64,000 nt of DNA from Flavobacterium ovatum (GCF_040703125.1 NZ_CP160035.1:434001-498000); one strand, 5' to 3'; counted from the first letter of the stretch, positions 43,517 to 52,583 are shown. Notes: generated by a model from the sequence alone, not told the origin. Made by a program: numbers and translations.

Positions 43517-43683
43517 GGTTATGACTGCTGTTGATTGGGATACAAAATCAAAAATACAATATTAAAAAAGAAGTAGAACTGCTAAAGAATATTTTTCTTA
43601 CTAAGTGAAAAATCTCTATTGCTAATTCAATTGTTAATTTCTCACCAAATCGCGTGTGTGTATGTGTGTTGCGCGAAGGATAG

Positions 43684-43701
43684 TCCCGATAGCTATCGGG
43701 A
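43684..43701. repeat. REP-like palindrome
   Basis: TCCCGATAGCTATCGGGA, a perfect 18-base palindrome, flanked by GCGCGAAGGATAG and GCCCAAA. The same flanks occur at 50306-50370. Located between the AraC gene end and the amylase gene start. Confidence 0.8.
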
Positions 43702-43720
43702 GCCCAAAATAAGTACATTT

Positions 43721-44548
43721 TTAAGTGAGCAACGACTTCTTGAAATCGGAGGGCGAAACTCCTTCAGTCTTTTTAAAAAACTTACTAAAAGCCTGAATAT
43801 CCTCATAACCTATCTCATAAGCGATTTCCTTGATACTTAGGTCTGAATAATGTAAAAGTCGACGCGCTTCAAGCACAATTCGGGCCTGAATAATTTGCAA
43901 CGGTGACTTTTCATTGTATTTCTTAAATAGATTCGAAAGCGTTTTGGGGCTTTTATGCAGCATCTCGGCGTAGTCTGCTACTTGATGCTTGGTTTTGAAA
44001 TGGCTTTCGACCAAGTAATTATATTCTCTAACGATATCCAATTGGTTTTTATCGAAAGTTGTAAGCTCGGTTTGTTCCTTATAAATTCTTGTGCTCAAAA
44101 TCAGTAAACGTTTGAGCATCATTTGCAGCATATCATTTTGCAAATTGTCCTTGGATTCCATTTCGATGGTAAACATTTTCCAAAGGACTTCAAATTTTTC
44201 CATATCAATTTCGGGTATTACTATTTTTGGAAATTGCGAAGCACCAAAAAATAAAATCCCTTTACAACCTACCTCACCGTCATTATGGGATATACAGTAA
44301 AAAGCACGATTAAAGCGTACCAAACGTGCCTTAGTAACCGAAATAATATCGACCTTATGATACTCCGTCAGGAACAAAACTGTGTCTTTTGCAAAAACAT
44401 AATCGCTGCCATCAACGTTTACTTTCATATCCTCTTGACACCAAATCACGCTCAAACTTTCGCTGACTTTTTCTTTGAGCAATTCGCAATTGGCGGCGTC
44501 AATTTCGGCTAATCGTACAAATTCATTAAGCTGACCTGTGTAAAGCAT
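43721..44548 (-). CDS. AraC-family transcriptional regulator
   Basis: 275 residues. The N-terminal 150 or so residues resemble an AraC cupin sensor, and the C-terminal 100 have the two helix-turn-helix motifs of AraC (LHKSPKTLSNLFKKY and LSIKEIAYEIGYEDIQAFSKFFKK). It presumably controls a nearby gene, perhaps the amylase 200 bases downstream, but no operator is shown. Confidence 0.88.
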   Translation of the reverse strand: MLYTGQLNEFVRLAEIDAANCELLKEKVSESLSVIWCQEDMKVNVDGSDYVFAKDTVLFLTEYHKVDIISVTKARLVRFNRAFYCISHNDGEVGCKGILFFGASQFPKIVIPEIDMEKFEVLWKMFTIEMESKDNLQNDMLQMMLKRLLILSTRIYKEQTELTTFDKNQLDIVREYNYLVESHFKTKHQVADYAEMLHKSPKTLSNLFKKYNEKSPLQIIQARIVLEARRLLHYSDLSIKEIAYEIGYEDIQAFSKFFKKTEGVSPSDFKKSLLT

Positions 44549-44625
44549 TTTTTTGAGAATTTATGAATCCAATTTAGTTCAAATTTTCCAAATAGACGTC
44601 GCTTTTAGAAATCCTTACAAAATTA

Positions 44626-44654
44626 TTGGTATTAACCGCTTTTAAGTATCTTTG
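44626..44654 (+). promoter_or_regulatory. Promoter of dgt
   Basis: TTG (44626-44628), 18 bases, TATCTTTG (44647-44654), 29 bases before the ATG: good match to the Bacteroidetes consensus. Confidence 0.65.
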
Positions 44655-44682
44655 AAAACAAACCAAATTTATCAATACAACC

Positions 44683-46029
44683 ATGAACTGGGAACAACTT
44701 TTATCATTGAGACGTCAGGGCGACAAAGGAAAACGACTGCGCATAGAACAAGACGACACTAGATTGGGATTTGAAGTCGATTATGACCGTATCATTTTCT
44801 CGGCGGCTTTCCGTAGTTTACAGGATAAAACCCAGGTGATTCCGCTTTCTAAAACTGATTTTGTGCACACAAGGTTGACCCATAGTTTGGAAGTTTCAGT
44901 TGTGGGACGTTCTTTGGGGCGATTGGTTGGTAAAAAAGTAATTGAAAAACACCCGCATCTCAAAGAAGTTCACGGGTATCACATGAATGATTTTGGTGCT
45001 ATTGTCGCTGCGGCTTCGTTGGCGCATGACATTGGGAATCCTCCTTTTGGACATTCGGGAGAAAAAGCTATTGGAGAATATTTTTCTATTGGAAATGGTC
45101 AACAATATAAAGAACAATTGAATCCAAAACAATGGCAAGATTTAATTGATTTTGAAGGGAATGCCAATGGATTTTCGGTACTTACGGCCAGCCGTCCTGG
45201 TATTGAAGGCGGTCTTCGTATTTCGTTTGCTACTCTTGGTGCTTTTACCAAATACCCAAAAGAAAGTTTACCAAAAAAACCAACTCAGAATATCGCCGAC
45301 AAAAAATATGGTTTCTTTCAAACCGACAAAGCTTTCTTCAATGAAGTAGCGACCGATTTGGGTATGATTCCCAATAAATCTGGTGATGATTTGGGATTTG
45401 AAAGACATCCGCTCGCCTACTTGGTAGAAGCCGCAGATGATATTTGCTACACCATAATTGACTTTGAAGACGGAATTAATTTAGGTCTTGTTTCAGAAGA
45501 TTTCGCCTTAGAATACCTTATCAAATTGGTCAAAGACAGTATTGACAGCTCAAAATATAAGACACTGGAGACCAAAGAAGACCGCATCAGTTATTTGCGC
45601 GCTTTGGCCATTGGTAGTTTGATTAATGACGCTGTGAAAGTTTTTATCGAAAACGAAGAAGCAATTCTTGCTGGGCAATTCCCCTATTCTATCATGGATA
45701 AAAGCAAGTACAAAGCCCAGATGAAAGACATCATCAATTTGAGTATCGACAAGATTTACCAAAGCCGCGAAGTAATCGAAAAAGAAATCGTAGGATATCA
45801 AATTATCCAGACTTTATTGGATAAATTCATCACTGCATTCAACAACCATTTCAATGGAAACGCATCCAATTATGATGCTTTGCTCCTGAAATTACTACCC
45901 GAAAAACACCATCTAGACAAAGACAATCTCTACGAACGTCTCTTACACATTTGCCATTATATTTCGATGCTAACCGACGGTAATGCACTAGAATTATTCA
46001 ACACCATCAACGGTAAAAAAGGAATTTAA
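44683..46029 (+). CDS. dgt: Deoxyguanosinetriphosphate triphosphohydrolase
   Basis: 448 residues of the HD superfamily. The enzyme splits dGTP to deoxyguanosine and triphosphate. The metal site is visible as HTRLTHSLEVS (His) and AHDIGNPPFGHSGE (His-Asp), with a later Asp in EAADDICYTIIDFEDG. The length matches long dgt proteins. Divergent from the AraC gene. A strong hairpin follows at 46087-46137. Confidence 0.93.
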   Translation: MNWEQLLSLRRQGDKGKRLRIEQDDTRLGFEVDYDRIIFSAAFRSLQDKTQVIPLSKTDFVHTRLTHSLEVSVVGRSLGRLVGKKVIEKHPHLKEVHGYHMNDFGAIVAAASLAHDIGNPPFGHSGEKAIGEYFSIGNGQQYKEQLNPKQWQDLIDFEGNANGFSVLTASRPGIEGGLRISFATLGAFTKYPKESLPKKPTQNIADKKYGFFQTDKAFFNEVATDLGMIPNKSGDDLGFERHPLAYLVEAADDICYTIIDFEDGINLGLVSEDFALEYLIKLVKDSIDSSKYKTLETKEDRISYLRALAIGSLINDAVKVFIENEEAILAGQFPYSIMDKSKYKAQMKDIINLSIDKIYQSREVIEKEIVGYQIIQTLLDKFITAFNNHFNGNASNYDALLLKLLPEKHHLDKDNLYERLLHICHYISMLTDGNALELFNTINGKKGI

Positions 46030-46045
46030 TTCATTTTTAGGAGCA

Positions 46046-46160
46046 GAAAAATAGCGTTTCAATTCAAGAGTTGTCCCGCTCTGCGCAGTATCTTTTTTCT
46101 TGTGGTTCCCTTCGTCACCACAAGAAAAAAGGATACTTTGCTGCGATCGGGGCTCACTAA
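46046..46160. repeat. Large hairpin element between convergent genes
   Basis: A 20-bp stem with one bulge: AGTATCTTTTTTCTTGTGGT (46087-46106) against ACCACAAGAAAAAAGGATACT (46117-46137). GC-rich flanks (TGTCCCGCTCTGCGC, GCTGCGATCGGGGCT) extend it imperfectly. It resembles the elements at 29157-29335 and 27222-27309. It can also serve as a bidirectional terminator. Confidence 0.75.
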
Positions 46161-46188
46161 GGACGTTTTTGGGTTATAAAAAAATCCT

Positions 46189-47148
46189 CTAAAAAGTATA
46201 CGTCATCCCTACTCCCAAAACTTGTTTCAATTGCATTTTTGGACCAACCGTAACTTGACTTCCGTTGATATCTTCTTTGGCTTTGATATCATCATCATAT
46301 ACAATATGTACTCCAATATTGGTACGTACATATTGATTTACCACTAAGTCCAAAACCAAATCGTAGTCAATATCTACATTTCCATACTTATTGATGTAAT
46401 CTGAATACAAACTCAAGCGGTTTTCAAACATGATGTTTTTGGCAATTTGTTTTTTATAATAGGCCGTAATCAAAGTCCCTAACTCTGATTTCAACTTTTT
46501 TCCATGACTTACTACATTCCCATCTGCATCATAAGTCGCTTTTGGCACACCAAAAGCACCATTATCAGCCAATCGTTGATTGCCAACATAAGTAAGCTTG
46601 GAAGTAAAAGGTGAAAAGTAAAACAAACGGTCTTTTTTCTCAGAAGCATATTCAGCACCTACACCTAAAAAAGAATAGGCAGGAGCAAAAGGCCCCGAAA
46701 CAGCAATTTCTTTATTAGGATATTTATAACCCTCGGTAAATTGTGTATTCAAATTAAATTTTGCACTGTGATACCAATTGGACTTTTCGTTTTCACGATA
46801 GCCAAAAGTAGAACTAAACTGAAAAGCATCTTCTGTTTTACGAAGCTCAATTCCGTCTTGTTTGTTCAACCCATAGCGCATAATAAGCTCATTTGCCCAT
46901 CGGGTATTTTCATTGGAATAATTCCTATTGAACTGTGTTTTCATTAATCCCGAAATAGAACTGACCCCACCTGCGTTCCAATTGACAAATAAAATTTCTG
47001 AAATAGCGAACCCTATTTTATTTTTGTTTTCCCAATGAGAAATACTGTCATTAACTCCTGGAGGTGGCTGTAAAGTAGTGATGATTTTCTGTGAAAAACT
47101 AGCAGTGCTTATAATTAAACATAGAAAGGTAAAATGGAATAATTTCAT
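46189..47148 (-). CDS. DUF3078-type outer-membrane protein
   Basis: 319 residues with a signal peptide (about 1-19, ending SFSQ), the NWNAGGVSSISGL phrase seen in DUF3078 proteins, a strand-rich body and a C-terminal GVGMTYTF. Its function is unknown; it is a barrel protein widespread in Bacteroidetes. It is 31 bases downstream of dxs on the same strand. Confidence 0.82.
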   Translation of the reverse strand: MKLFHFTFLCLIISTASFSQKIITTLQPPPGVNDSISHWENKNKIGFAISEILFVNWNAGGVSSISGLMKTQFNRNYSNENTRWANELIMRYGLNKQDGIELRKTEDAFQFSSTFGYRENEKSNWYHSAKFNLNTQFTEGYKYPNKEIAVSGPFAPAYSFLGVGAEYASEKKDRLFYFSPFTSKLTYVGNQRLADNGAFGVPKATYDADGNVVSHGKKLKSELGTLITAYYKKQIAKNIMFENRLSLYSDYINKYGNVDIDYDLVLDLVVNQYVRTNIGVHIVYDDDIKAKEDINGSQVTVGPKMQLKQVLGVGMTYTF

Positions 47149-47179
47149 TAACGAGCTTTATAATTTTTTAATTTATTTA

Positions 47180-48967
47180 CTATTTTGAAAGTATCGAAAG
47201 ACGATTAGTCAAACTTATAACGTCAATTTTACACATTTGTTGTAATTCATCAACTGTACCTTGTTCTACAAATACATCTGGAATTCCTAATTTTTCAATC
47301 GGAACTACATACTGATTTCGTGATCCAAAGTCTAAAATAGCCGCTCCAAAACCACCAATTATTGTGCCATCTTCTATGGTTATTATATTTTTAAAGGTTT
47401 TAAAAATATAATGTAAGGCTTTTTCATCCAAAGGCTTTACAAAAGAAAAATCATAATGTGCTATTGTATCTGGATTCTCTAAATTATCCAAAGCTGCCGA
47501 AACATTCTTTCCAATTGTTCCATTTGACAATACCGCAATTGTAGTTCCTTCCTGTAAACAACTAGCTTTCCCAATTTCGATAATTGAATATTTTCCGAAA
47601 TAATCTGCTTTCCAATTTGGAGTCACTCCACGACCACGTGGATACCGAATTGCAATAGGAAAATCGATTCCTAATTGAACGGTATATAAAATGTTTTGCA
47701 AATCAATTTCATTCAAGGGTGAAAAAATCACCATATTAGGAATACATATCAAATACGCCAAATCAAATACACCATGATGCGTTGCTCCATCTTCGCCCAC
47801 TAGTCCAGCTCTGTCCAAACAGAAGATAACGGGTAAATTCTGCAAAGCTACATCATGAATCAATTGGTCGTAAGCCCGTTGTAAAAAAGTGGAGTAAATA
47901 TTGCAATACACAATCATTCCTTGCGTCGCCATTCCAGCAGCAAGCGTGACAGCGTGTTGTTCTGCAATCCCCACATCAAAGGCACGTTCAGGCAAAGCTT
48001 CCATCATGAATTTCAACGAACTTCCTGATGGCATTGCTGGTGTGATTCCGATAATATTTTTATTTTTTAGTGCTAAATCCAAAACCGTTAATCCAAAAAC
48101 ATCTTGGTACTTGTGTGGTAAATTTTCTTCCGATTTCAAATGAATTTCACCTGACGAAGCATCAAACTTACCTGGCGCATGATATTTCACTTGGTCTTCC
48201 TCAGCTTGTTTAAGTCCTTTACCTTTGGTGGTGATAATATGTAGAAATTTAGGTCCCTTTATTTTTTGTAAACGCTTCAATTCTTTGACGACAGCAAAAA
48301 TATCATTTCCATCAATGGGTCCCGAATAATCAAAATTTAAAGATTTGATCATGTTATTCTGACGGTGATTTTTTCCTGTTTTTACGGCAGTCAAATAATT
48401 TTTCAACGCTCCTACGCTTGGATCAATTCCGATAGCATTGTCGTTAAGAATAACTAACAAATTGGCATCGGTAACTCCTGCATGATTCAGCCCTTCAAAC
48501 GCCATTCCTGATGCGATAGACGCATCACCAATAACGGCTATGTGTTGTTTTTCGAACTCGCCTTTAATATTGGAGGCAATCGCCATTCCCAACGCTGCCG
48601 AAATGGAAGTTGAAGAATGCCCTACTCCAAAGGCATCGTATATGCTTTCGCTTCGTTTGGGAAAGCCCGAGATTCCGCCCAATTGTCGGTTGGTATCGAA
48701 TAACTCTCTTCTTTCAGTTAGGATTTTATGACCGTAAGCTTGGTGACCAACATCCCAAATCAATAAATCTTCGGGTGTATTGAAAACGTAATGCAAAGCC
48801 ACCGTTAATTCTACCACTCCCAAACTCGCTCCCAAATGCCCTTCTTTGACAGCAACGACACCTATAATAAAATCACGGACTTCCTGTGCCAATTGCGGCA
48901 ATTGTGATTCGTCAAGAAGACGTAAATCGGTTGGGTTGTGGATATGTTGGAGGAGATTCTTGATCAT
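47180..48967 (-). CDS. dxs: 1-deoxy-D-xylulose-5-phosphate synthase
   Basis: 595 residues from the ATG at 48967 (five codons inside the longest frame, where the DXS N-terminus begins). The thiamine diphosphate-binding region reads GDASIASGMAFEGLNHAG...NDN (about 145-180), with catalytic VGHQAYGHK near residue 75 and the transketolase domain GIAEQHAVTLAAGMA near residue 335. It makes DXP for the MEP pathway, and also for thiamine and pyridoxal. Since a mevalonate pathway is present in this window and no other MEP gene is, the vitamin role is likely. The gene is complete. Confidence 0.93.
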   Translation of the reverse strand: MIKNLLQHIHNPTDLRLLDESQLPQLAQEVRDFIIGVVAVKEGHLGASLGVVELTVALHYVFNTPEDLLIWDVGHQAYGHKILTERRELFDTNRQLGGISGFPKRSESIYDAFGVGHSSTSISAALGMAIASNIKGEFEKQHIAVIGDASIASGMAFEGLNHAGVTDANLLVILNDNAIGIDPSVGALKNYLTAVKTGKNHRQNNMIKSLNFDYSGPIDGNDIFAVVKELKRLQKIKGPKFLHIITTKGKGLKQAEEDQVKYHAPGKFDASSGEIHLKSEENLPHKYQDVFGLTVLDLALKNKNIIGITPAMPSGSSLKFMMEALPERAFDVGIAEQHAVTLAAGMATQGMIVYCNIYSTFLQRAYDQLIHDVALQNLPVIFCLDRAGLVGEDGATHHGVFDLAYLICIPNMVIFSPLNEIDLQNILYTVQLGIDFPIAIRYPRGRGVTPNWKADYFGKYSIIEIGKASCLQEGTTIAVLSNGTIGKNVSAALDNLENPDTIAHYDFSFVKPLDEKALHYIFKTFKNIITIEDGTIIGGFGAAILDFGSRNQYVVPIEKLGIPDVFVEQGTVDELQQMCKIDVISLTNRLSILSK

Positions 48968-49141
48968 TCCACAAATGTACAAATTGAATTCCTATTTTTC
49001 GAACATTGAAAAATCCTTTCCTTACCGAAAATTTCATAACTTTGAAATAATAGAATTTGGGTAAAAACAGAACAAAGCTGAACCGAATTTGCTATCGAAA
49101 AAATGCACTTAAATCAGATTTTCAATTGTAATCTAATCGTT

Positions 49142-49399
49142 ATGAACATAGAAGAAAAACGTAAAAACATCGTCCATAGAATATTAAATACCAAAAATGA
49201 AACTTTGCTTAATCAAATAGAGGTATTACTAAATAATGACGTCTTAACTTATACTACAGATGGAAAACCATTGACCGTGAAAGAATACAAAGACCATTTA
49301 CAAGAGATAATAAATGTTTCATATGCAGGAGAACCTGGCAATACTACTGATGAGGCTAGAAAAAAAATCATAAAAACTCTCGACTTCGCAAAATCATAA
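49142..49399 (+). CDS. Orphan antitoxin-like protein
   Basis: 85 residues from the ATG at 49142. The middle carries TYTTDGKPLTVKEYKDHL, a phrase typical of flavobacterial RelB-like antitoxins, and the C-terminus is helical. No toxin frame follows in the 160 bases before tadA, so it appears unpaired. Alternatively it is a solitary regulator. Confidence 0.5.
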   Translation: MNIEEKRKNIVHRILNTKNETLLNQIEVLLNNDVLTYTTDGKPLTVKEYKDHLQEIINVSYAGEPGNTTDEARKKIIKTLDFAKS

Positions 49400-49548
49400 A
49401 AATTTTAAATTATAGCTTTTCATTCGAATAGAGTCTAAAACAAACTAAGATCTGAATCAAATGAGGCGATTAAGTATTTCTTTTTTTCTACTATGTCTTT
49501 TACTGCAATTTGAATCTATTTGAAGTATCAAAAATAATTTCAAAACCC

Positions 49549-49556
49549 TACTTTTG
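49549..49556 (+). promoter_or_regulatory. Likely -7 element for tadA
   Basis: TACTTTTG, exact TAnnTTTG, ends 4 bases before the chosen tadA ATG, so the leader would be very short or absent. Confidence 0.4.
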
Positions 49557-49560
49557 CATT

Positions 49561-50007
49561 ATGATAAACCCTTTCACCGACGAATACTTTATGAAACGTG
49601 CTTTGCAAGAAGCAGAAGCCGCTTTTGAAAAAGGTGAAATCCCTGTAGGTGCTATCATTGTTGTGGACAATCGCATTATTGCCCGTTCGCACAACCTTAC
49701 CGAATTACTACACGATGTTACAGCCCATGCCGAAATGCAAGCCATTACTGCTGCTGCCAATTTCTTGGGTGGCAAATACTTAAAAGATTGTACCTTATAT
49801 GTAACACTCGAGCCTTGCCAAATGTGCGCAGGGGCTTTGTATTGGAGTCAGATTTCGAAAATTGTTTTTGGCGCTAGTGATGCGCACCGTGGTTTTGAAA
49901 AAATGGGCGGACAATTGCATCCTAAAACGACCGTGGTTCGAGGCGTTCTTGCCGATGAAGCTGCCGACTTAATGAAACGCTTCTTTGCTGACAGACGCAA
50001 AAAATAA
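49561..50007 (+). CDS. tadA: tRNA-specific adenosine deaminase / nucleoside deaminase
   Basis: 148 residues from the ATG at 49561 (17 codons inside a longer frame; the family N-terminus begins here). The zinc site is complete: HAEMQ (His56, catalytic Glu58) and PCQMC (Cys86, Cys89). TadA changes adenosine-34 to inosine in tRNA-Arg(ACG). A guanine deaminase of the same fold is a less likely alternative. Confidence 0.9.
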   Translation: MINPFTDEYFMKRALQEAEAAFEKGEIPVGAIIVVDNRIIARSHNLTELLHDVTAHAEMQAITAAANFLGGKYLKDCTLYVTLEPCQMCAGALYWSQISKIVFGASDAHRGFEKMGGQLHPKTTVVRGVLADEAADLMKRFFADRRKK

Positions 50008-50494
50008 TTCACTTTGTCTAAAGGGACACGGATGAAACGGATTCGCTATCGCGAAGGCGCAGATAAAAACGGATTTTTCACTCTTCCTTATTATTAAATA
50101 CAGAAACAACTTCTTTTACCTCAAATTACTCGCTCTAGTTTGTCTCGCTGAAAGCGTCTCAACAAAGTTACTCACCTACCCTTACGCAAATATAGTGCCC
50201 AAATCTAGCCATCAGTTGGGACGCAGATTTTAAAAGATTTACGCAGATTTTCTTTTCTTGCCTTTCTACTTCCTCTATTACTACACATCTATATCGTTTA
50301 CGGGTTTTGCGTGAAGGATAGCCCCGAAGCTTCGGGATTACGAAGTTCCGATAGCTATCGAGAGCCCAAATAATGACAAAAACACCTCAAAAAAACCCCA
50401 AAAGGAAGAATGGGCAACTCGTCGGGAAATGTGACCTAACTTCTAGGTCTACTTTCGTCGCACCTTTGTACCAACAAATTGAAACACATAAAAT
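50008..50494. repeat. Repeat-rich intergenic region
   Basis: 487 bases without a gene. It contains 'acggattcgctatcgcgaagg', two 'acgcagatt' phrases (about 50220-50250), CCCCGAAGCTTCGGGA (50322-50337) and a degenerate TCCGATAGCTATCGAGA (50347-50363) with the same outer flanks as 43684-43701. A 6-bp inverted repeat operator candidate is at 50433-50449. Confidence 0.65.
50433..50449. promoter_or_regulatory. Candidate operator upstream of the redox operon
   Basis: Perfect inverted repeat GACCTA-ACTTC-TAGGTC, 46 bases upstream of the first ATG (50495). A possible -7 element (CACCTTTG, about 50461-50468) lies just downstream. Confidence 0.45.
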
Positions 50495-50653
50495 ATGAAA
50501 ACAATAACGCAACTTTTGGCTTTCCTAAAAAATAATTTTGGAGCTAAAAACACAGAAGTTCAACCGCAATTGATTACTGTAAATCAAGCTCATTTTTGTG
50601 ACACGATGGGACTGTCTGATTATTACTGCGACGAAAACAATCTATTTATATAA
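50495..50653 (+). CDS. Small 52-residue protein with two cysteines, unknown
   Basis: ATG at 50495, stop at 50651-50653. The sequence has a hydrophobic start (QLLAFL) and a C-terminal part with HFCDTMGLSDYYCDENN. It is first after the operator candidate and 28 bases upstream of the AhpD-like gene, so it may be a small member of the redox operon. No family is recognised. Confidence 0.45.
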   Translation: MKTITQLLAFLKNNFGAKNTEVQPQLITVNQAHFCDTMGLSDYYCDENNLFI

Positions 50654-50681
50654 TTATTAATTCAATAAAAAATAAAACATT

Positions 50682-51215
50682 ATGTCAACATTTAACGTAC
50701 CTACAAGAGAAGAAGTATCTGCAAACAACCAAGCAATTTTTGACAACCTACAAAAAGGACTAGGATTTGTTCCTAATTTATACGCTTACTACGCCAAAAG
50801 CGAAACGGCATTGGGAGATTACCTGACTTTGCAGAATAGAAAAAGTAGCCTTAAAGCTAAAGAAAGAGAAGTTGTAAACTTAATTACTAGCCAAATAAAT
50901 GGTTGTGAGTATTGCCAATCGGCACACACGGTACTAGGAAAAATGAATGGTTTCACAGACGAACAAGTTCTGGATTTGAGAAGAGGTTCGGCAGCATTTG
51001 ATACAAAATTAGATGCCTTGGTAAAATTTACAGCATCGGTTGTTGAAAACAGAGGAAAAGCAACCGCTGATGTAAAAATAGCCTTTTTTGAAGCGGGTTA
51101 TACAGAAGAAAACATGATCGATGTAGTGATCGTAGTCGGCGACAAAGTGATTAGCAATTACATTCACAACCTTGCTGGTTTTGCAATTGATTTTCCAATC
51201 GCACCAGAACTGTAA
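50682..51215 (+). CDS. AhpD-like/carboxymuconolactone decarboxylase-family peroxidase-type protein
   Basis: 177 residues. The active site CEYCQSAH (Cys75, Cys78, His82) is the AhpD/CMD redox motif. Such proteins reduce peroxides or act as alkylhydroperoxidase partners. It is at the head of a plus-strand operon followed by thioredoxin (31-base gap), an OsmC protein (4-base gap) and a YHS protein (50-base gap), consistent with peroxide or electrophile defence. Confidence 0.9.
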   Translation: MSTFNVPTREEVSANNQAIFDNLQKGLGFVPNLYAYYAKSETALGDYLTLQNRKSSLKAKEREVVNLITSQINGCEYCQSAHTVLGKMNGFTDEQVLDLRRGSAAFDTKLDALVKFTASVVENRGKATADVKIAFFEAGYTEENMIDVVIVVGDKVISNYIHNLAGFAIDFPIAPEL

Positions 51216-51246
51216 TTTACACTTTCAATTTTAAAATTAAAAAAAA

Positions 51247-51567
51247 ATGATACAACATTTAGATAAAACCAATTTCGAAAAAACGATTACTGAAAACCAA
51301 GTCGTACTCGTTGACTTTTTTGCAGACTGGTGTGGGCCTTGTAAAGCGTTACACCCTGCACTAGAGGAATTGGCTGCCGATTTTGATGGCAAAGCTATAA
51401 TCTCCAAAATCAACGTAGATACCAATCCAGAACTAGCAGCACAATTTAAAGTACGTAGTATTCCTGCTTTATTTTACTTTAAAAATGGTGAAATCGTAGG
51501 AACTCAAAACGGACTGCACAGCAAATCGGTACTGGCCAGTCATTTGAATAACTTATTAAAAAACTAA
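51247..51567 (+). CDS. Thioredoxin
   Basis: 106 residues with WCGPCK (Cys29, Cys32) and the cis-Pro segment VRSIPALFYF. A cytoplasmic disulfide reductase. It sits between the AhpD-like and OsmC genes and probably reduces one of them. Confidence 0.93.
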   Translation: MIQHLDKTNFEKTITENQVVLVDFFADWCGPCKALHPALEELAADFDGKAIISKINVDTNPELAAQFKVRSIPALFYFKNGEIVGTQNGLHSKSVLASHLNNLLKN

Positions 51568-51571
51568 CAAC

Positions 51572-52000
51572 ATGGGCAAGAAAATAAACATCAAGAATTT
51601 ACCAACGGGCTACCAATCTTTTATTACAAACGGAAGACATTCAATCACTGGTGACGAGCCATTGACGAGCAAAGGAACCGATTTGGGTTTCTCTCCAGAA
51701 GACCTCATCTTGTCGAGTTTGGCAATGTGCAAAGTAGCAACCGTACGCTACATTGCTCGAAAAAACAATTGGACTATTGACGATGTGGATGGTGAATTTG
51801 AACTCAACGTAAAACGCGGCCCTGACGGATCCTTGTCTACAACCATTACCGGAAAAATCAAAATCGAAGGTGACCTGACCGAGGAACAAAAAGCTGAATT
51901 GATCAAGCAAGCCGATGCTTGTTATGTTCACCGCATGATCGAAGGCGAATGGAATATTCAACCCATTCAAGCAACAAATGAGTTAGCTGTTTCAGCTTAA
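51572..52000 (+). CDS. OsmC-family protein
   Basis: 142 residues. LSSLAMCKVATVRYIARK (Cys about 54) and ADACYVHRM (Cys near the C-terminus) supply the two redox cysteines of OsmC/Ohr peroxidases. It reduces organic hydroperoxides in known relatives. It starts 4 bases after thioredoxin. Confidence 0.9.
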   Translation: MGKKINIKNLPTGYQSFITNGRHSITGDEPLTSKGTDLGFSPEDLILSSLAMCKVATVRYIARKNNWTIDDVDGEFELNVKRGPDGSLSTTITGKIKIEGDLTEEQKAELIKQADACYVHRMIEGEWNIQPIQATNELAVSA

Positions 52001-52050
52001 AAAAAATCAAATTTCAAATTTCAACTTCAAAAATCAATCAAAAAATCAAT

Positions 52051-52512
52051 ATGAAAAATTTAAAAATCACAATCGTAGTCGCTATTCTCTCTTTCTTTTC
52101 TAATACATTAATAGCTCAGGTAGATCCAATTGATAAAAACGGTTTAGGCCTTGGTGGGTATGATGTAGTGGCTTATCACACGGCAAACAAAGCAGTAAAA
52201 GGAAGTGCAACTATTACTGAAAAAATAGGCAAAACAGAATATCGTTTTGAGTCGAAAGCAAATGCCAAAGCGTTTAAAGCAAATCCTAAAAAATATTTAC
52301 CCGAATGTGCTGGATACTGCGCTTGGGGTGTCGCGGAAAAAGATGCCAAATTTTCAATCAATCCAGAGACCTTTAAAATCGTAGACAACAAATTATATCT
52401 ATTTTTTAATGGCGATTTCAATGGAAGCCAAGTAAACACCTTGGACATCTGGAACAAAGACGAATCCAAATATTTGAAAACCATTGACACCAAATGGTCT
52501 AAAATTCAATAA
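52051..52512 (+). CDS. Secreted YHS-domain protein
   Basis: 153 residues with a signal peptide (about 1-22, ending LIAQ). A YHS domain with GGYDVVAYHT and a Cys pair in the PECAGYCAWG segment could bind metal. Periplasmic or secreted; exact function unknown. Last gene of the redox operon, followed by the terminator at 52550-52583. Confidence 0.83.
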   Translation: MKNLKITIVVAILSFFSNTLIAQVDPIDKNGLGLGGYDVVAYHTANKAVKGSATITEKIGKTEYRFESKANAKAFKANPKKYLPECAGYCAWGVAEKDAKFSINPETFKIVDNKLYLFFNGDFNGSQVNTLDIWNKDESKYLKTIDTKWSKIQ

Positions 52513-52549
52513 TAAATACCACGATTACTTTTATATTTAATTTGATTCT

Positions 52550-52583
52550 GAAAGGGTTTTGTCGTAAAAAGCAAAACCCTTTC
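52550..52583 (+). terminator. Terminator of the redox operon
   Basis: Perfect 12-bp stem GAAAGGGTTTTG/CAAAACCCTTTC with a 10-base loop, followed by TTGT. 37 bases after the YHS gene. Confidence 0.75.
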
